Made by a program: the position numbers and the translations under genes
Shown: piece by piece, positions 17,128 through 25,847 of the stretch
Numbering within the stretch: position 1 is the stretch's first letter
Layout of the letters: each line of letters opens with the position of its first letter
Assembly: GCA_021324915.1 (NCBI GenBank)
Contig: JAJPIC010000012.1
Location: 175,097 to 239,096 of the forward strand
Direction of reading: 5' to 3'
DNA from: Beijerinckiaceae bacterium
Lineage (GTDB): Bacteria; Pseudomonadota; Alphaproteobacteria; Rhizobiales; Beijerinckiaceae
Length of the DNA stretch: 64,000 bases
The notes under the pieces: generated by a model
What the model saw: the letters and a program-made list of their open reading frames with translations, nothing else
Database searches by the model: none
What the model was told of the DNA's origin: nothing

Positions 17128-18234
17128 ATGGCAAAGAGGCAATTGTGGAAGGCTGCGGCTTGCATCTTCGGTTTGACGATCGCCGGTCACGCAGCTGCCG
17201 ACGACCTTACCGGCCCCTTGGTGCTGATGGACGAGGGTAGTTTCTTCGTCGGAGGCGCTCTCGAACATACCGATGCGATAAGCGGCAATCCGGGAGGGCC
17301 GGCGGGTATTGGCTATTCGAATACGGACGACATCAAGGTGAACCAGATGTACGTCCAATTTCAGGTACCGCAGCATGCTGCGCACAACGTGCCAATCGTC
17401 ATGATCCACGGGTGCTGTCTGAGCGGCAAGACTTGGGAAGATACCCCGGACGGGCGCATGGGCTGGGCGGAATATTTTGTGCGCAACCATCACGCAGTTT
17501 ATCTTCCCGATCAATCCTCTCGCGCACGATCCGGCTTCGATGCGACTTCCATCAACGAAGTCGCCCTTGGACAGAAGCCGGCGAGTTCGCTCCCTCAAAT
17601 TTTCACATTCGGGCGGGTCTCGGCGTGGGATCTTTTCCGCTTTGGGCCATCTTACCCGACCCCTTGGAGCGACGAGCAATTTCCGGTCGAAGCGCTGAGC
17701 GATTTCGGCAATCAGGTAATCCCCGATCTCAACGCTACCTTGCCGACGCCAAATCCCACGTATGAGAACCTGGCGAACCTTGCGATCTTAGCAGGCGGCG
17801 CCGTTGTCGTCGGACATTCTGAGTCGGGGTTTTTCCCCGAGGAAGCGGCGCTGACCAACAAGTCGGGTATAAGGGGGATTATCTCGATTGAGGGCCTGTG
17901 CCCAAGCTTAAATGCGGGCCAGATCCGAACCCTCGCGACAATACCCACGCTGGTCATTTTCGGCGATCACCTTACCGGCTCAGTGGTTTCAAAATCGCTT
18001 TGGGCCAGTGCGCTCACGGGTTGCCGGACATTCGTTCAGCGCGTGAACGCTGCTGGGGGAAACGCCCAACTTGTGCAATTGCCTCAGCTCGGCATGCATG
18101 GAAACAGCCACATGCTGATGCAGGACAGGAACAATTTGCAGATTGCGGATTTTATTCTGGCTTGGATTTCAAAGAACGTGAACCAAGCGCATCAGACACC
18201 ATTGGTCGGTAAGAACCGAGCCAATTATAACTGA
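17128..18234 (+). CDS. secreted alpha/beta hydrolase (esterase-like)
   Basis: A 368-residue protein with a signal peptide (MAKRQLWKAAACIFGLTIAGHAAA). The alpha/beta-hydrolase features are IVMIHGCCLSGKTWE (oxyanion region HG), the nucleophile elbow VVGHSESG, LVIFGDH (acid region) and a C-terminal His in LGMHGNSHMLMQDRNN. Likely an extracytoplasmic carboxyl esterase; the substrate is unknown. Base composition is somewhat more AT-rich than its neighbours, and the gene stands alone with its own ribosome-binding site and terminator, which is compatible with gain by transfer. Confidence 0.82.
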   Translation: MAKRQLWKAAACIFGLTIAGHAAADDLTGPLVLMDEGSFFVGGALEHTDAISGNPGGPAGIGYSNTDDIKVNQMYVQFQVPQHAAHNVPIVMIHGCCLSGKTWEDTPDGRMGWAEYFVRNHHAVYLPDQSSRARSGFDATSINEVALGQKPASSLPQIFTFGRVSAWDLFRFGPSYPTPWSDEQFPVEALSDFGNQVIPDLNATLPTPNPTYENLANLAILAGGAVVVGHSESGFFPEEAALTNKSGIRGIISIEGLCPSLNAGQIRTLATIPTLVIFGDHLTGSVVSKSLWASALTGCRTFVQRVNAAGGNAQLVQLPQLGMHGNSHMLMQDRNNLQIADFILAWISKNVNQAHQTPLVGKNRANYN

Positions 18235-18248
18235 ATCGTTCGCCGCAG

Positions 18249-18293
18249 AGGTAAGCGTCGCAAGCCGACGCTTACCCATTTCTTTTCTATTTT
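18249..18293 (+). terminator. rho-independent terminator
   Basis: Perfect 11-bp stem GGTAAGCGTCG / CGACGCTTACC (18250-18260, 18266-18276) followed by CATTTCTTTTCTATTTT, 15 nt after the hydrolase stop codon. Confidence 0.85.
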
Positions 18294-18543
18294 GCGCGGT
18301 TGCGAATTCCGACGGCGTATACGCTCCCTCTCGCGCAGCCGGCTCGCTCGAGACCCGGCCCCTATCGTCAGCCGGCCGGAAGCCGGACCCGTTAGCTCAC
18401 AACAAAGGTCGCGGCCCGGGCTCAGCCCCTACCTGGCACAGCCGCTGCTCGAATCGGGCGAGACCAGCGATTTCGCCGGAAATGCGTGCCATTCGGGGTC
18501 ATTCGGCCCGAAACCGCATTTCGAAATGACGCAAGGGGCAGAA

Positions 18544-19128
18544 ATGAGACAGGCCGGCACGCGCGAGCTTTTCGCCTATTGGGAGCACCTGCGCGGCGAG
18601 CGCAGCGCACCCGAACGCTCCGAGATCGACCTCGCGGCCATTCGCGGCCAGCTCGGCGATCTCTTCATGCTCGAAGCCGACGCCCGCTTTTCTTTTCTGA
18701 CGTCGGGCAGCCGCGTCAACGCTCTTTTCTGCGGCGAGCAGAAGAGCCGCTCTTTTCTCGATCTTTGGCCTCTGCAGAACATGCACAACATGTCCGCCGT
18801 GCTCTCGACCGTCGTCGATGCAGCCTGTCCGGCGATCGTGGAGGCCGAGGCGCGTCCACAAGGCTATGCCAAGATCGAGCTTGAAATTCTGCTCCTTCCG
18901 TTGCGTCACGGAAGCGAGATGCAGCGCATTCTCGGCCTGATCTCGATGGCTTTCAGGCCGACATGGCTCGGGCTTCTGCCGGCCGAGCAATTGACCTTGC
19001 GCTCCGTACATGCCGTTAACGCCACGGCAGCTCCGGAAATGGCGGTTCGATTCGCCAATTTTGCGCCGCCCCCGCGCCCCGGCGCGGAGAGGCGCAGCTA
19101 TCTCAGACTGATCGAAGGCGGTCGATAG
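18544..19128 (+). CDS. PAS-domain protein (PAS_5/DUF1488-like group)
   Basis: A 194-residue soluble protein of a PAS-like family widespread in alphaproteobacteria. Visible features are ELFAYWEHLRGERSAPERSEID, RGQLGDLFMLEADARFSFLTSGSRVNALFCGE and the end RRSYLRLIEGG. The ATG at 18544 is preceded by AAGGGGC; an in-frame ATG 18 nt upstream lacks a ribosome-binding site. It may act with the PilZ protein encoded 106 nt downstream, but nothing in the sequence shows a ligand. The exact family name is uncertain. Confidence 0.75.
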   Translation: MRQAGTRELFAYWEHLRGERSAPERSEIDLAAIRGQLGDLFMLEADARFSFLTSGSRVNALFCGEQKSRSFLDLWPLQNMHNMSAVLSTVVDAACPAIVEAEARPQGYAKIELEILLLPLRHGSEMQRILGLISMAFRPTWLGLLPAEQLTLRSVHAVNATAAPEMAVRFANFAPPPRPGAERRSYLRLIEGGR

Positions 19129-19234
19129 AATTGCGGTGAAAATCGGCTTTGCGCATCAATCGATAAGATAGCCTTAACTCGTCGGGTTCAAGTTACGATC
19201 GAGCCGGCTTGGGTCGGATATCAGCGCAGCGACG

Positions 19235-19840
19235 ATGCCACTGAAACTCAGGCCTCTGCAGAAGCCCTTGGAACGGCGTCGGCACCAGCGTGTCACGATC
19301 GCACTTCTGGGCCGCTATATGCTCGAGGACAAGCGCGAATATACCTGCCAGACGGCCAATATGTCGCCCGGCGGGGTGTCGGTCATCGCGCCTGTGCGCG
19401 GCGCAATCGGCGAACGGGTCGTTGCTTATCTCGATCAGATCGGGCGAATCGAAGGGCGGATCGTGCGCCACACGGAACGCGGCTTCGCCATGCAACTGAG
19501 CCTGCCCTATGCGAAACGCGAGAAGATCGCCAATCAGCTCACCTGGCTCGCCAATCGCGAAGCGCTCGGCATGCCGGAGGATCGCCGGCACGAACGCATC
19601 GTGCCGCATCGCCGTCACGCGGTCCTGAAGATCGAGGGCGAGCGCGAGCATGTCGTCAAGCTGATCGACGTCTCGGTCTCGGGCGCGGCGATCAGCACGA
19701 CCGCGCAGCCGGCAATCGGCACCAAGGTTCTGCTCGGCGACACGCCCGGTCAAGTCGTGCGCGCTTTCGAGGGCGGATTGGGAATCACCTTTGAGCAGAT
19801 GCTGAGCGCCGAGAATTTCGACGAGAACATCAAGCTCTGA
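19235..19840 (+). CDS. tandem PilZ-domain protein (c-di-GMP receptor candidate)
   Basis: A 201-residue protein made of two PilZ domains. The first (about 12-88) opens ERRRHQRVTI and has NMSPGGVSV. The second (about 115-193) opens EDRRHERIVP and has DVSVSGAAIS. Both therefore keep the RxxxR and D/NxSxxG c-di-GMP-binding motifs. No output domain is attached. Downstream is a tandem repeat. A diguanylate cyclase is encoded about 8 kb away. Confidence 0.88.
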   Translation: MPLKLRPLQKPLERRRHQRVTIALLGRYMLEDKREYTCQTANMSPGGVSVIAPVRGAIGERVVAYLDQIGRIEGRIVRHTERGFAMQLSLPYAKREKIANQLTWLANREALGMPEDRRHERIVPHRRHAVLKIEGEREHVVKLIDVSVSGAAISTTAQPAIGTKVLLGDTPGQVVRAFEGGLGITFEQMLSAENFDENIKL

Positions 19841-19851
19841 ACCCGAGATTT

Positions 19852-19993
19852 TGTTGCGCCTATCGGCTATCGCCTACTTGAGGCTCCATCTGCCTATCGG
19901 CTATCGCCTACTTGAGGCTCCATCTGCCTATCGGCTATCGCCTACTTGAGGCTTGTTGCGCTATCGGCTATCGCCTGCCTGAGGTTTGTTGCG
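19852..19993. repeat. 34-nt tandem repeat, four copies
   Basis: Four head-to-tail units with period 34 (starting at 19858, 19892, 19926, 19960; the last is 33 nt). Each contains CTATCGGCTATCGCCTACTT followed by GAGG. Units 1 and 2 are identical, 3 diverges at its end, 4 at several bases. There are no spacers, so this is a minisatellite and not a CRISPR array. It lies between the PilZ and DUF3126 genes, which converge. Confidence 0.9.
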
Positions 19994-19995
19994 CC

Positions 19996-20391
19996 TCAAT
20001 AATCCTCGAGATCGAAATCGAGAATGGCGACCTGCAGCGTATAGGAGCGGCCCTTCGGGTCGTCGGCGGAAATGACGCCGAGATATTCGTCGCCGGAATT
20101 CAATTCGACCGAATCCTGTTTCTTCGGCCGCGGCACGATTCGCAGCTTATCGTTCTCGAAAAGACGGCGCAGATAATCCTGCAGAACGGCCCGCTCGACC
20201 GGGATCTTCATCGATAATGCAAAGGACCGGTCGCCGTCTTCGTCATCGACGACGATCGAGGCGATGGCGCGCTCGCCGAGAAAGACTTCGGCATCGTCGG
20301 GATTGCGCTTGGCCGGCAGCACGCGCAGCTCCTGATTGCCGAAGGAGGCGCGCAAAAATGCCTGTAATTTGCGCAATTCGGTTTTGTCCAA
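19996..20391 (-). CDS. DUF3126-family protein with the domain duplicated
   Basis: A 131-residue cytosolic protein. The C-terminal half (about 68-131: LQDYLRRLFENDKLRIVPRP.. YTLQVAILDFDLEDY) is a classical DUF3126 domain. The N-terminal half (about 7-62: LQAFLRASFGNQELRVLPAK.. DRSFALSMKIP) is a diverged second copy. Single-domain members of about 70 residues are what I know. Function is unknown. It is 58 nt downstream of cysE on the same strand. Confidence 0.8.
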   Translation of the reverse strand: MDKTELRKLQAFLRASFGNQELRVLPAKRNPDDAEVFLGERAIASIVVDDEDGDRSFALSMKIPVERAVLQDYLRRLFENDKLRIVPRPKKQDSVELNSGDEYLGVISADDPKGRSYTLQVAILDFDLEDY

Positions 20392-20449
20392 GATCGGATC
20401 TCCCGCGCTCTACACGCTGTGCCGCTGTCAAAAATGAAATTGAGCGGCA

Positions 20450-21277
20450 TTAACCCCGCTTGGCCGCGAGAATCTGGTCCATCGTGCGTGCCGGTTCCGC
20501 GCAGCCTGCTTCCCCAACCACACGCGCCGGCACGCCGGCAACGGTTTTCTTCGGCGGCACCGGCCGCAGGACGACCGAACCCGCCGCGATTCGCGCACAA
20601 TGGCCGACTTCGATATTGCCGAGGATCTTTGCGCCGGCGCCGATAAGAACCCCGTGCCGCACTTTCGGATGGCGGTCGCCGCATTCGTTCCCCGTGCCGC
20701 CGAGCGTCACGTCCTGCAGCATCGAGACGTCGTCTTCGATCACCGCGGTGGAGCCGACGACGAGCCCGGTCGCGTGATCGAGGAATATGCCTTTGCCGAT
20801 CTGTGCGGCCGGATGGATATCGGTCTGGAAAACCCCCGAGGAACGGCTCTGCAAATAAAGCGCAAGATCCTGCTGCCCGCTATTCCAGAGCACATGGGCG
20901 AGACGATGCGCCGCAATCGCATGAAAGCCCTTGAAATAGAGCACGGGCTCGATGAGCCGGGTGCAGGCGGGATCGCGGTCGAGGATCGCGAGGATATCGG
21001 CGCGGAAAGCGATTCCGATCGCTGGATCGCGCGCCACCACATCGAGATAGATCTGGCTGATGAAAGCGGCCGGGAGCTCCTCATGCCCGAGCCGGGCCGA
21101 GACACGCTGGATGACCGCCGCCTCGAGGCTCGGCTGATCGAGGATCGTCGCCGACACCCAGGGGGCGAGCTGCGGCTCGCGGCGCACGATCTCTTCGGCC
21201 TCGGCGCACACTTGGGCGAAGATCGAATCGGCGCCCTCGAAACTCTTTACCTTTGCCAGCGGCACGTTGGCGAGCAT
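20450..21277 (-). CDS. cysE: serine O-acetyltransferase
   Basis: A 275-residue enzyme that makes O-acetylserine from serine and acetyl-CoA, the first step of cysteine synthesis. It shows the N-terminal helical SATase domain (AEEIVRREPQLAPWVSATIL, DPACTRLIEPVLYFKGFHAI with catalytic HRLAH) and the left-handed beta-helix (DIHPAAQIGKGIFLDHATG, VSMLQDVTLGGTG, HPKVRHGVLIGAGAKILGNI). The ATG was chosen for its AAGGAGGGAGG ribosome-binding site; the frame is open further upstream into a repeat. Confidence 0.95.
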   Translation of the reverse strand: MLANVPLAKVKSFEGADSIFAQVCAEAEEIVRREPQLAPWVSATILDQPSLEAAVIQRVSARLGHEELPAAFISQIYLDVVARDPAIGIAFRADILAILDRDPACTRLIEPVLYFKGFHAIAAHRLAHVLWNSGQQDLALYLQSRSSGVFQTDIHPAAQIGKGIFLDHATGLVVGSTAVIEDDVSMLQDVTLGGTGNECGDRHPKVRHGVLIGAGAKILGNIEVGHCARIAAGSVVLRPVPPKKTVAGVPARVVGEAGCAEPARTMDQILAAKRG

Positions 21278-21327
21278 CGCCTCCCTCCTTGCGGGCCCTC
21301 TCCTAGCATGGTTTGGCGCGCGCCGCA

Positions 21328-21390
21328 GCGTCTTTAGCATGATCCGAAAGGCCATGCTGGAACAGGGCCTGAAGCGCAATCACGTTTCCG
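21328..21390. repeat. possible family B palindromic repeat fragment
   Basis: The spacer upstream of cysE reads TCTTTAGCATGATCCGAAAGG and then CATGCTGGAACAGGG. The TAGCATGATC core occurs in the family B repeat at 49730-49841. Fragmentary, so the assignment is tentative. Confidence 0.4.
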
Positions 21391-21407
21391 CCAGAAATCG
21401 CCTCGCC

Positions 21408-22154
21408 CTAAGGCCGGGCATCGAGAAAGGCGAGCACGGCCTTTTTAAATACCGTATCGCCGACGCTTCGATTGTGGTCGCGCTCCGGAATGGCAAGGAC
21501 GCGCGCGCCGGGGATCATGCCGGCGAGCCTTGCCGGGTCGCCCGCCACCTCGTCTTTGGTGCCGACGGCGATCAGGACCGGCAAATCGAGCCCGTTTAGC
21601 TCTTGCGCACTGAACTTGAGCCGCCCCCCGCGCGCGCAAGCGGCGAGCGCCTTGAGGTCGCTGCGCGTCGCCTCGGCGAAGACGCGGAACATTTTCGGTC
21701 CGTCCTCCAGCCAATCGGCCGAGGGCGCTTCCATTGCCGCGGCGATCTCGGCGCCGAGTCCCGCGGAGAGAAGCTTGTCGCCCATGCCGCCAATGACCAG
21801 CGCCCGCACGCGCTCGGGATGCGTCAAGGCGAGCACGACGGCGACCCGCGTCCCCATCGAATAGGCCATGACATCGGCGCGCGCGATGCCGCAATGGTCG
21901 AGCAGCCGTCGGGCATCTTCCGCCATCAGCGCGATCGCGTAGTCCTGCGGCCGATAGAATTTCTCGCTCTGGCCGTGGCCGCGAGAATCCATGGCGATCA
22001 CGCGCCGCCCGGCACCGGTCAGCGTCTTGACCCATTGCGGGAAGACCCAATTCACTCCATGGTTCGAGGCAAATCCATGGATGAGGAGAATGGGATCGCC
22101 TTCGCCCTCGTCGATAAAGGCGATCCTGACCCCGTCCGAGGAGAATTGCTGCAT
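21408..22154 (-). CDS. alpha/beta hydrolase
   Basis: A 248-residue cytosolic hydrolase. It has the oxyanion motif PILLIHGFASNHGVNW, DSRGHGQSEKF, the nucleophile elbow MAYSMGTRVAV and a C-terminal catalytic His in IPERDHNRSVGD. The acid residue is probably in AVGTKDEVAG. It has no signal peptide. Start placed at the ATG before QQFSSDGVRIAF; the longer frame upstream is not family-like. Substrate unknown. Divergent from the NDUFS6-like gene. Confidence 0.85.
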   Translation of the reverse strand: MQQFSSDGVRIAFIDEGEGDPILLIHGFASNHGVNWVFPQWVKTLTGAGRRVIAMDSRGHGQSEKFYRPQDYAIALMAEDARRLLDHCGIARADVMAYSMGTRVAVVLALTHPERVRALVIGGMGDKLLSAGLGAEIAAAMEAPSADWLEDGPKMFRVFAEATRSDLKALAACARGGRLKFSAQELNGLDLPVLIAVGTKDEVAGDPARLAGMIPGARVLAIPERDHNRSVGDTVFKKAVLAFLDARP

Positions 22155-22301
22155 TGTGGCGGCAGATATGCGCGGGCGGGCCTCTTTCAATCCTGGCGCC
22201 AATCCGCCGCGCCTCAAATGCGCTATTCAAGCGCGAGCAGCGCCCCTATGCTAATGGGCGAGTTCCTAAGCTTCTTTCCGAGGTTCTCTTCCGAGGTTCT
22301 T

Positions 22302-22547
22302 ATGGGCGATCATGGCACACCGCATTTTCATAACGAGCCGGGCGTCGCGCAGGTACGCATCGGCGCCAAGGAATTCATGTGTATCGGCGCGCTGCCGCCC
22401 AACGATCATCCGCACATTTTTATCGATATGGGCGACGCGGAAGAAGTGATCTGCCCCTATTGCTCGACCCATTATATTTATGACTCGACGCTTTCGCATG
22501 ACGCCTGCATTCCTGCCGAATGTGCGTTCACGGCAGCAACCGCCTGA
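22302..22547 (+). CDS. zinc-finger (zf-CHCC) protein, NDUFS6-like
   Basis: An 81-residue protein with the zinc site C, H, C, C in FMCIGALPPNDHPHIFIDMG and ICPYCSTHYIYD. This is the bacterial counterpart of NDUFS6, a subunit of alphaproteobacterial and mitochondrial complex I. The ATG at 22302 has CCGAGG upstream. A 13-nt direct repeat (CTTCCGAGGTTCT) lies at the ribosome-binding site. The FAD monooxygenase gene follows 9 nt downstream. Confidence 0.85.
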   Translation: MGDHGTPHFHNEPGVAQVRIGAKEFMCIGALPPNDHPHIFIDMGDAEEVICPYCSTHYIYDSTLSHDACIPAECAFTAATA

Positions 22548-22556
22548 CCCAAGGCG

Positions 22557-23762
22557 ATGAGCACACCCCCGCATGCGCTGATCGCCGGAGGCGGGATCGG
22601 CGGCCTTGCCGCGTCGCTTTGCCTTGCGCGCGCAGGCTGGCGCGTCACGCTCCTCGAACGAAGGCGCCTCACTGAAGATATCGGCGCCGGCCTGCAAATC
22701 TCGCCCAATGCCAGCGCGATCCTGCGCGAGCTCGGCGTTTTGCCTCGCCTTTCCGCCAGCGCGCTCGCGCCGAAGGCGATCCACGTCCGGCGCGGGCGCG
22801 ATGGCGTGACGCTCGCCCAGCTGCCCATTGAACATGCCGAACGGCGCTGGGGAGCGCCTTATCTCCTCGCACATCGCGGCGACCTGCATCGCGCTCTGAT
22901 CGAAGCGGTAGCGGGCGAACCCGCCATCAAGATTCATGCGGAATGCGCGCTTGTCGGCTTTACTGCCGATGACAACGGCGTCACAGCCGCCGTCGCACAT
23001 GGTGCCGAGCGGGTGAGCTATGGTGCCGATTGCCTGATAGGCGCGGATGGCGTGCGCTCCTTCGTGCGCGAAAGATTGGCCGAAATGCAGGGGCGGGCGG
23101 CCGATCTGCCAGATAGAGCGCGCCATGTCGCCTGGCGGGCGCTCGTCAAGTCGAACAAGGTCGCCCTTGAACTGCGCCAGCCCGAGAGCACGATCTGGCT
23201 CGGCCCCGGCGCTCATCTCGTGCATTACCCTTTGCGCGGCGGAAGACTGACCAATGTCGTCGCGCTCATCGACGATCCGGTACGCATCGACTGGACGGCC
23301 GATATTTGGGCGCAATCGGGCGATCCCCACGCAATCGCAGCGAGATTTGCCGGCTGGGACCAACGAATCCGGGGTCTGATCGGCGCCGCCGAAGACTGGC
23401 GGCTTTGGCCGCTCGTCGAACGCGATGTCGCGTGGGGAAGCGGGCGCGTGGCCCTGATCGGCGATGCCGCCCACCCGATCCTGCCCTTTCTCGGCCAGGG
23501 TGCAGCGCAAGCCATCGAAGATGCCGCAATGCTGGCGAAAGAGCTCAAAGCTTGCGCGGAGATTGCGCCGGCGCTCGTTTCTTTTGCAGCCGCCCGCGCG
23601 CCGCGCGTCGCCCGAGTGCAGCGCGAATCGCAAGAACAAGCTCGGATCTATCATGCCTCGGGTGCGTTTGCGGCCTTGCGCGATCTTGCCATTCTGACGC
23701 TCGGGCGCCGGATAATCGCGCGCTACGATTGGCTTTACGACTTGAGCGCAGCGCCGGCATGA
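22557..23762 (+). CDS. FAD-dependent monooxygenase (UbiH/salicylate hydroxylase type)
   Basis: A 401-residue class A flavoprotein monooxygenase. The dinucleotide-binding GxGxxG is ALIAGGGIGGLAASLCLARAG, the DG motif is CLIGADGVRSFVRERL, and the FAD ribityl motif is VALIGDAAHPILPFLGQGAAQAIEDA. Members hydroxylate aromatic or quinone substrates with NAD(P)H and O2. The substrate cannot be read here; the neighbouring complex I-type zinc finger gives a weak hint toward quinones. Start at ATG 9 nt after the upstream stop. Confidence 0.88.
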   Translation: MSTPPHALIAGGGIGGLAASLCLARAGWRVTLLERRRLTEDIGAGLQISPNASAILRELGVLPRLSASALAPKAIHVRRGRDGVTLAQLPIEHAERRWGAPYLLAHRGDLHRALIEAVAGEPAIKIHAECALVGFTADDNGVTAAVAHGAERVSYGADCLIGADGVRSFVRERLAEMQGRAADLPDRARHVAWRALVKSNKVALELRQPESTIWLGPGAHLVHYPLRGGRLTNVVALIDDPVRIDWTADIWAQSGDPHAIAARFAGWDQRIRGLIGAAEDWRLWPLVERDVAWGSGRVALIGDAAHPILPFLGQGAAQAIEDAAMLAKELKACAEIAPALVSFAAARAPRVARVQRESQEQARIYHASGAFAALRDLAILTLGRRIIARYDWLYDLSAAPA

Positions 23763-23966
23763 GCCACGGTTTCCCTTGCGAGAGGCAAGGGTCCGGCCGG
23801 TCTTCATGGACGGCGCAATTTCCGCTATTTTTCCACTGAGCCCAGGCGCTGGCGCTGCGGTTCCGGGCCCGAATGGATTGCCAGCACCCTCAGGGGCCGT
23901 TACGTCTGGCAGGCCGAATCCGCACCAATGATTCTCTGCCGTGCGGCATTGCGGAGCGGAATTGAA

Positions 23967-24890
23967 ATGACCGCGCAAGCCGTTACCGAACCGCCGGACC
24001 TGCGTACCGCGCACGTGGTCGTCGTCGCCAATGAGAAGGGCGGAACGGGCAAGTCGACTCTTTCCATTCATATCAGCATCGCTTTGCTGAAAGCCGGATT
24101 TCGCGTTGCGACGATCGATCTCGATACGCGCCAGCGCACGCTCACCCGTTTTCTCGAAAACCGCGCTTCCTGGGCCGCTAACGCGCCGTGGAATGTCGAA
24201 CTGCCCTACCACCATGCGCTCGACCGCGGTCGATCGGACAATATCCGCGATAATGAAACGGCAGAATTCGGCGCTTTCGCCGCTGCGATCGCCGAGGTCG
24301 AACACGAATATGAATTCGTGGTCATCGATACGCCCGCCAGCGATTCCTATCTGATGCGGCTCGCCCATTCGCTTGCGGACACTCTGGTCTCGCCGATCAA
24401 CGATTCCTTCATCGACGTCGATGTCTTCTCCCGCGTCCATCATGATCGCACGCAGCGCGGCCAGGTCGCCCAATATGCCGACCTCGTGCTCGAAGCGCGC
24501 CGCAAGCGCAGGCTCGTCGACCAGGGCATTATCGATTGGGTGCTGGTGCGCAACCGCATGTCCTCGACGCAGTCGAACAATGCCAAGCAGATCGTGACAA
24601 GCCTCAAGCGGCTCGCGAGCGAATTGCAGTTCCGGCCGGCCGATGGCCTGCACGACCGGGTGATCTTCCGCGAGCTCTTCCCGATCGGCTTGACGGCTCT
24701 AGATCCGATCGAGGAAGCCATGCGCAGCAATACGCTTTCCGCCTCGCAGGCATCCGCGCGGCGCGAGGTCGATACGCTCGTCGCGACGCTGCAACTGCCC
24801 GAGCGCAGCCGCGGGATGGCGACACATATGCAGGCGCGGCACGAATGGTTCGACCGTATCTCGCGCTATTATCGCGAGATGAGACGATGA
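23967..24890 (+). CDS. mipZ: division-plane positioning ATPase MipZ
   Basis: A 307-residue ParA/MinD-type ATPase. It has the deviant Walker A NEKGGTGKSTLS, the switch region TIDLDTRQRTLTRFLENR (the family form with DxRQ) and FVVIDTPASDSYLMRLAHSLADTL. MipZ forms gradients from the ParB-bound origins and keeps FtsZ away from the poles. Its presence is a good marker of alphaproteobacteria. The ATG at 23967 was chosen because residues before it do not fit the family. A PCuAC gene follows 7 nt downstream. Confidence 0.95.
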   Translation: MTAQAVTEPPDLRTAHVVVVANEKGGTGKSTLSIHISIALLKAGFRVATIDLDTRQRTLTRFLENRASWAANAPWNVELPYHHALDRGRSDNIRDNETAEFGAFAAAIAEVEHEYEFVVIDTPASDSYLMRLAHSLADTLVSPINDSFIDVDVFSRVHHDRTQRGQVAQYADLVLEARRKRRLVDQGIIDWVLVRNRMSSTQSNNAKQIVTSLKRLASELQFRPADGLHDRVIFRELFPIGLTALDPIEEAMRSNTLSASQASARREVDTLVATLQLPERSRGMATHMQARHEWFDRISRYYREMRR

Positions 24891-24897
24891 GGTGGGT

Positions 24898-25398
24898 ATG
24901 AGGAAAGTGTTTGGCTGCGTCCTGGCGGCAATACTTGTCGCGACGGAAGTCATGGCTGCGACAGTCGACGTCGGTCCGCTCAAGATCGAACAGGCCTTTA
25001 CCCGGCCGACGCCGGGCGGCGCGAGCGTCGCGGTCGGCTATCTGACGATCGTCAATACCGGCAAAGAGACGGACCGGCTCGTTTCCGTCACATCCGACAT
25101 TTCGGCGAAGGCCGAGATCCACGAGATGAAAATGGAAAACGGCGTGATGAAAATGGGCGAAGTCAAAGACGGCCTGCCTATTCCCGCCGGCGCGACCGTG
25201 GCGCTCAAACCCGGTGGCGATCATCTGATGTTCGTCGGCATCAGACATGCCGTAAAGCCGGGCGAAGTCATCAAAGCGACGCTCACCTTCGAAAAGGCCG
25301 GCAAGGTCGATGTGCCTTTCAAGGCCGCGGCCAGCATGGGCGCTATGAGTCCCGGCGATGACGGCGACAGCGGAATGGGCGGGATGAAAATGCAGTGA
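24898..25398 (+). CDS. periplasmic copper chaperone PCu(A)C
   Basis: A 166-residue exported protein. Signal peptide MRKVFGCVLAAILVATEVMAA, then the DUF461/PCuAC fold with Cu(I) ligands in EIHEMKMENGVMKM and HLMFVG, the H(M)-M-HxM pattern. A Met-rich tail (MGAMSP.. GMGGMKMQ) may add copper sites. These chaperones deliver copper to cytochrome c oxidase. Start at the ATG, not the GTG two codons upstream. It is probably cotranscribed with mipZ, without functional link. Confidence 0.9.
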   Translation: MRKVFGCVLAAILVATEVMAATVDVGPLKIEQAFTRPTPGGASVAVGYLTIVNTGKETDRLVSVTSDISAKAEIHEMKMENGVMKMGEVKDGLPIPAGATVALKPGGDHLMFVGIRHAVKPGEVIKATLTFEKAGKVDVPFKAAASMGAMSPGDDGDSGMGGMKMQ

Positions 25399-25411
25399 GG
25401 CGGAGGCTAGA

Positions 25412-25840
25412 CTAGCCCAATGCCTCACCCCTTCGGTCCACCTCATGCGGTGCTTCGAGATAGGCCCAGCGCTCGGCGATCTGCCGGTTGGCGATCCGCC
25501 AGATCACGATGCCGCGGAACTCGAGTCTTTTGCCGCTCGCCGAATCGGTTGCCGTCCAATGATTGCGTACGACCACTCTGTCGCCCTCGGCAATCATGTC
25601 CTCGATCGTGACGTGAAGATCGGGAAAGCGCCGCAGCGCAGCGCCGACATATTGAATCGCGCCTTCGGGCCCGGGCGGCATGCCGGGCGGAACGTCGGCG
25701 CCGTGATCGACGAAATCCGACGCGAAATTCACGCGGCCGATTTCGACATTGCCTCTGTTGACGAATTCCTCGAAGTGACCGCGGATGAATTCGCGCGCTT
25801 CAGCGAGGGTCATGCCGGATTTCTCGTTGATCGCCTGCAT
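25412..25840 (-). CDS. SnoaL/NTF2-like polyketide cyclase-type protein
   Basis: A 142-residue protein of the ester-cyclase/SnoaL-like NTF2 fold. The typical motif VDHGADVPPGMPPGPEGAIQYV and the later VVVRNHWTATDSASG.. FRGIVIWRIANRQIAERWAYLE are visible. It lies 7 nt downstream of the NmrA-type gene in the same direction. Substrate unknown. Confidence 0.82.
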   Translation of the reverse strand: MQAINEKSGMTLAEAREFIRGHFEEFVNRGNVEIGRVNFASDFVDHGADVPPGMPPGPEGAIQYVGAALRRFPDLHVTIEDMIAEGDRVVVRNHWTATDSASGKRLEFRGIVIWRIANRQIAERWAYLEAPHEVDRRGEALG

Positions 25841-25847
25841 GGGCGCC

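Noticed and set aside
19852..19993. CRISPR array
   Set aside because: The 34-nt units are directly adjacent with no unique spacers and no cas genes nearby.
22266..24653. 795-codon reverse open frame
   Set aside because: It is antisense to the zinc-finger, FAD monooxygenase and mipZ genes, all with unmistakable motifs; high GC makes such frames common.
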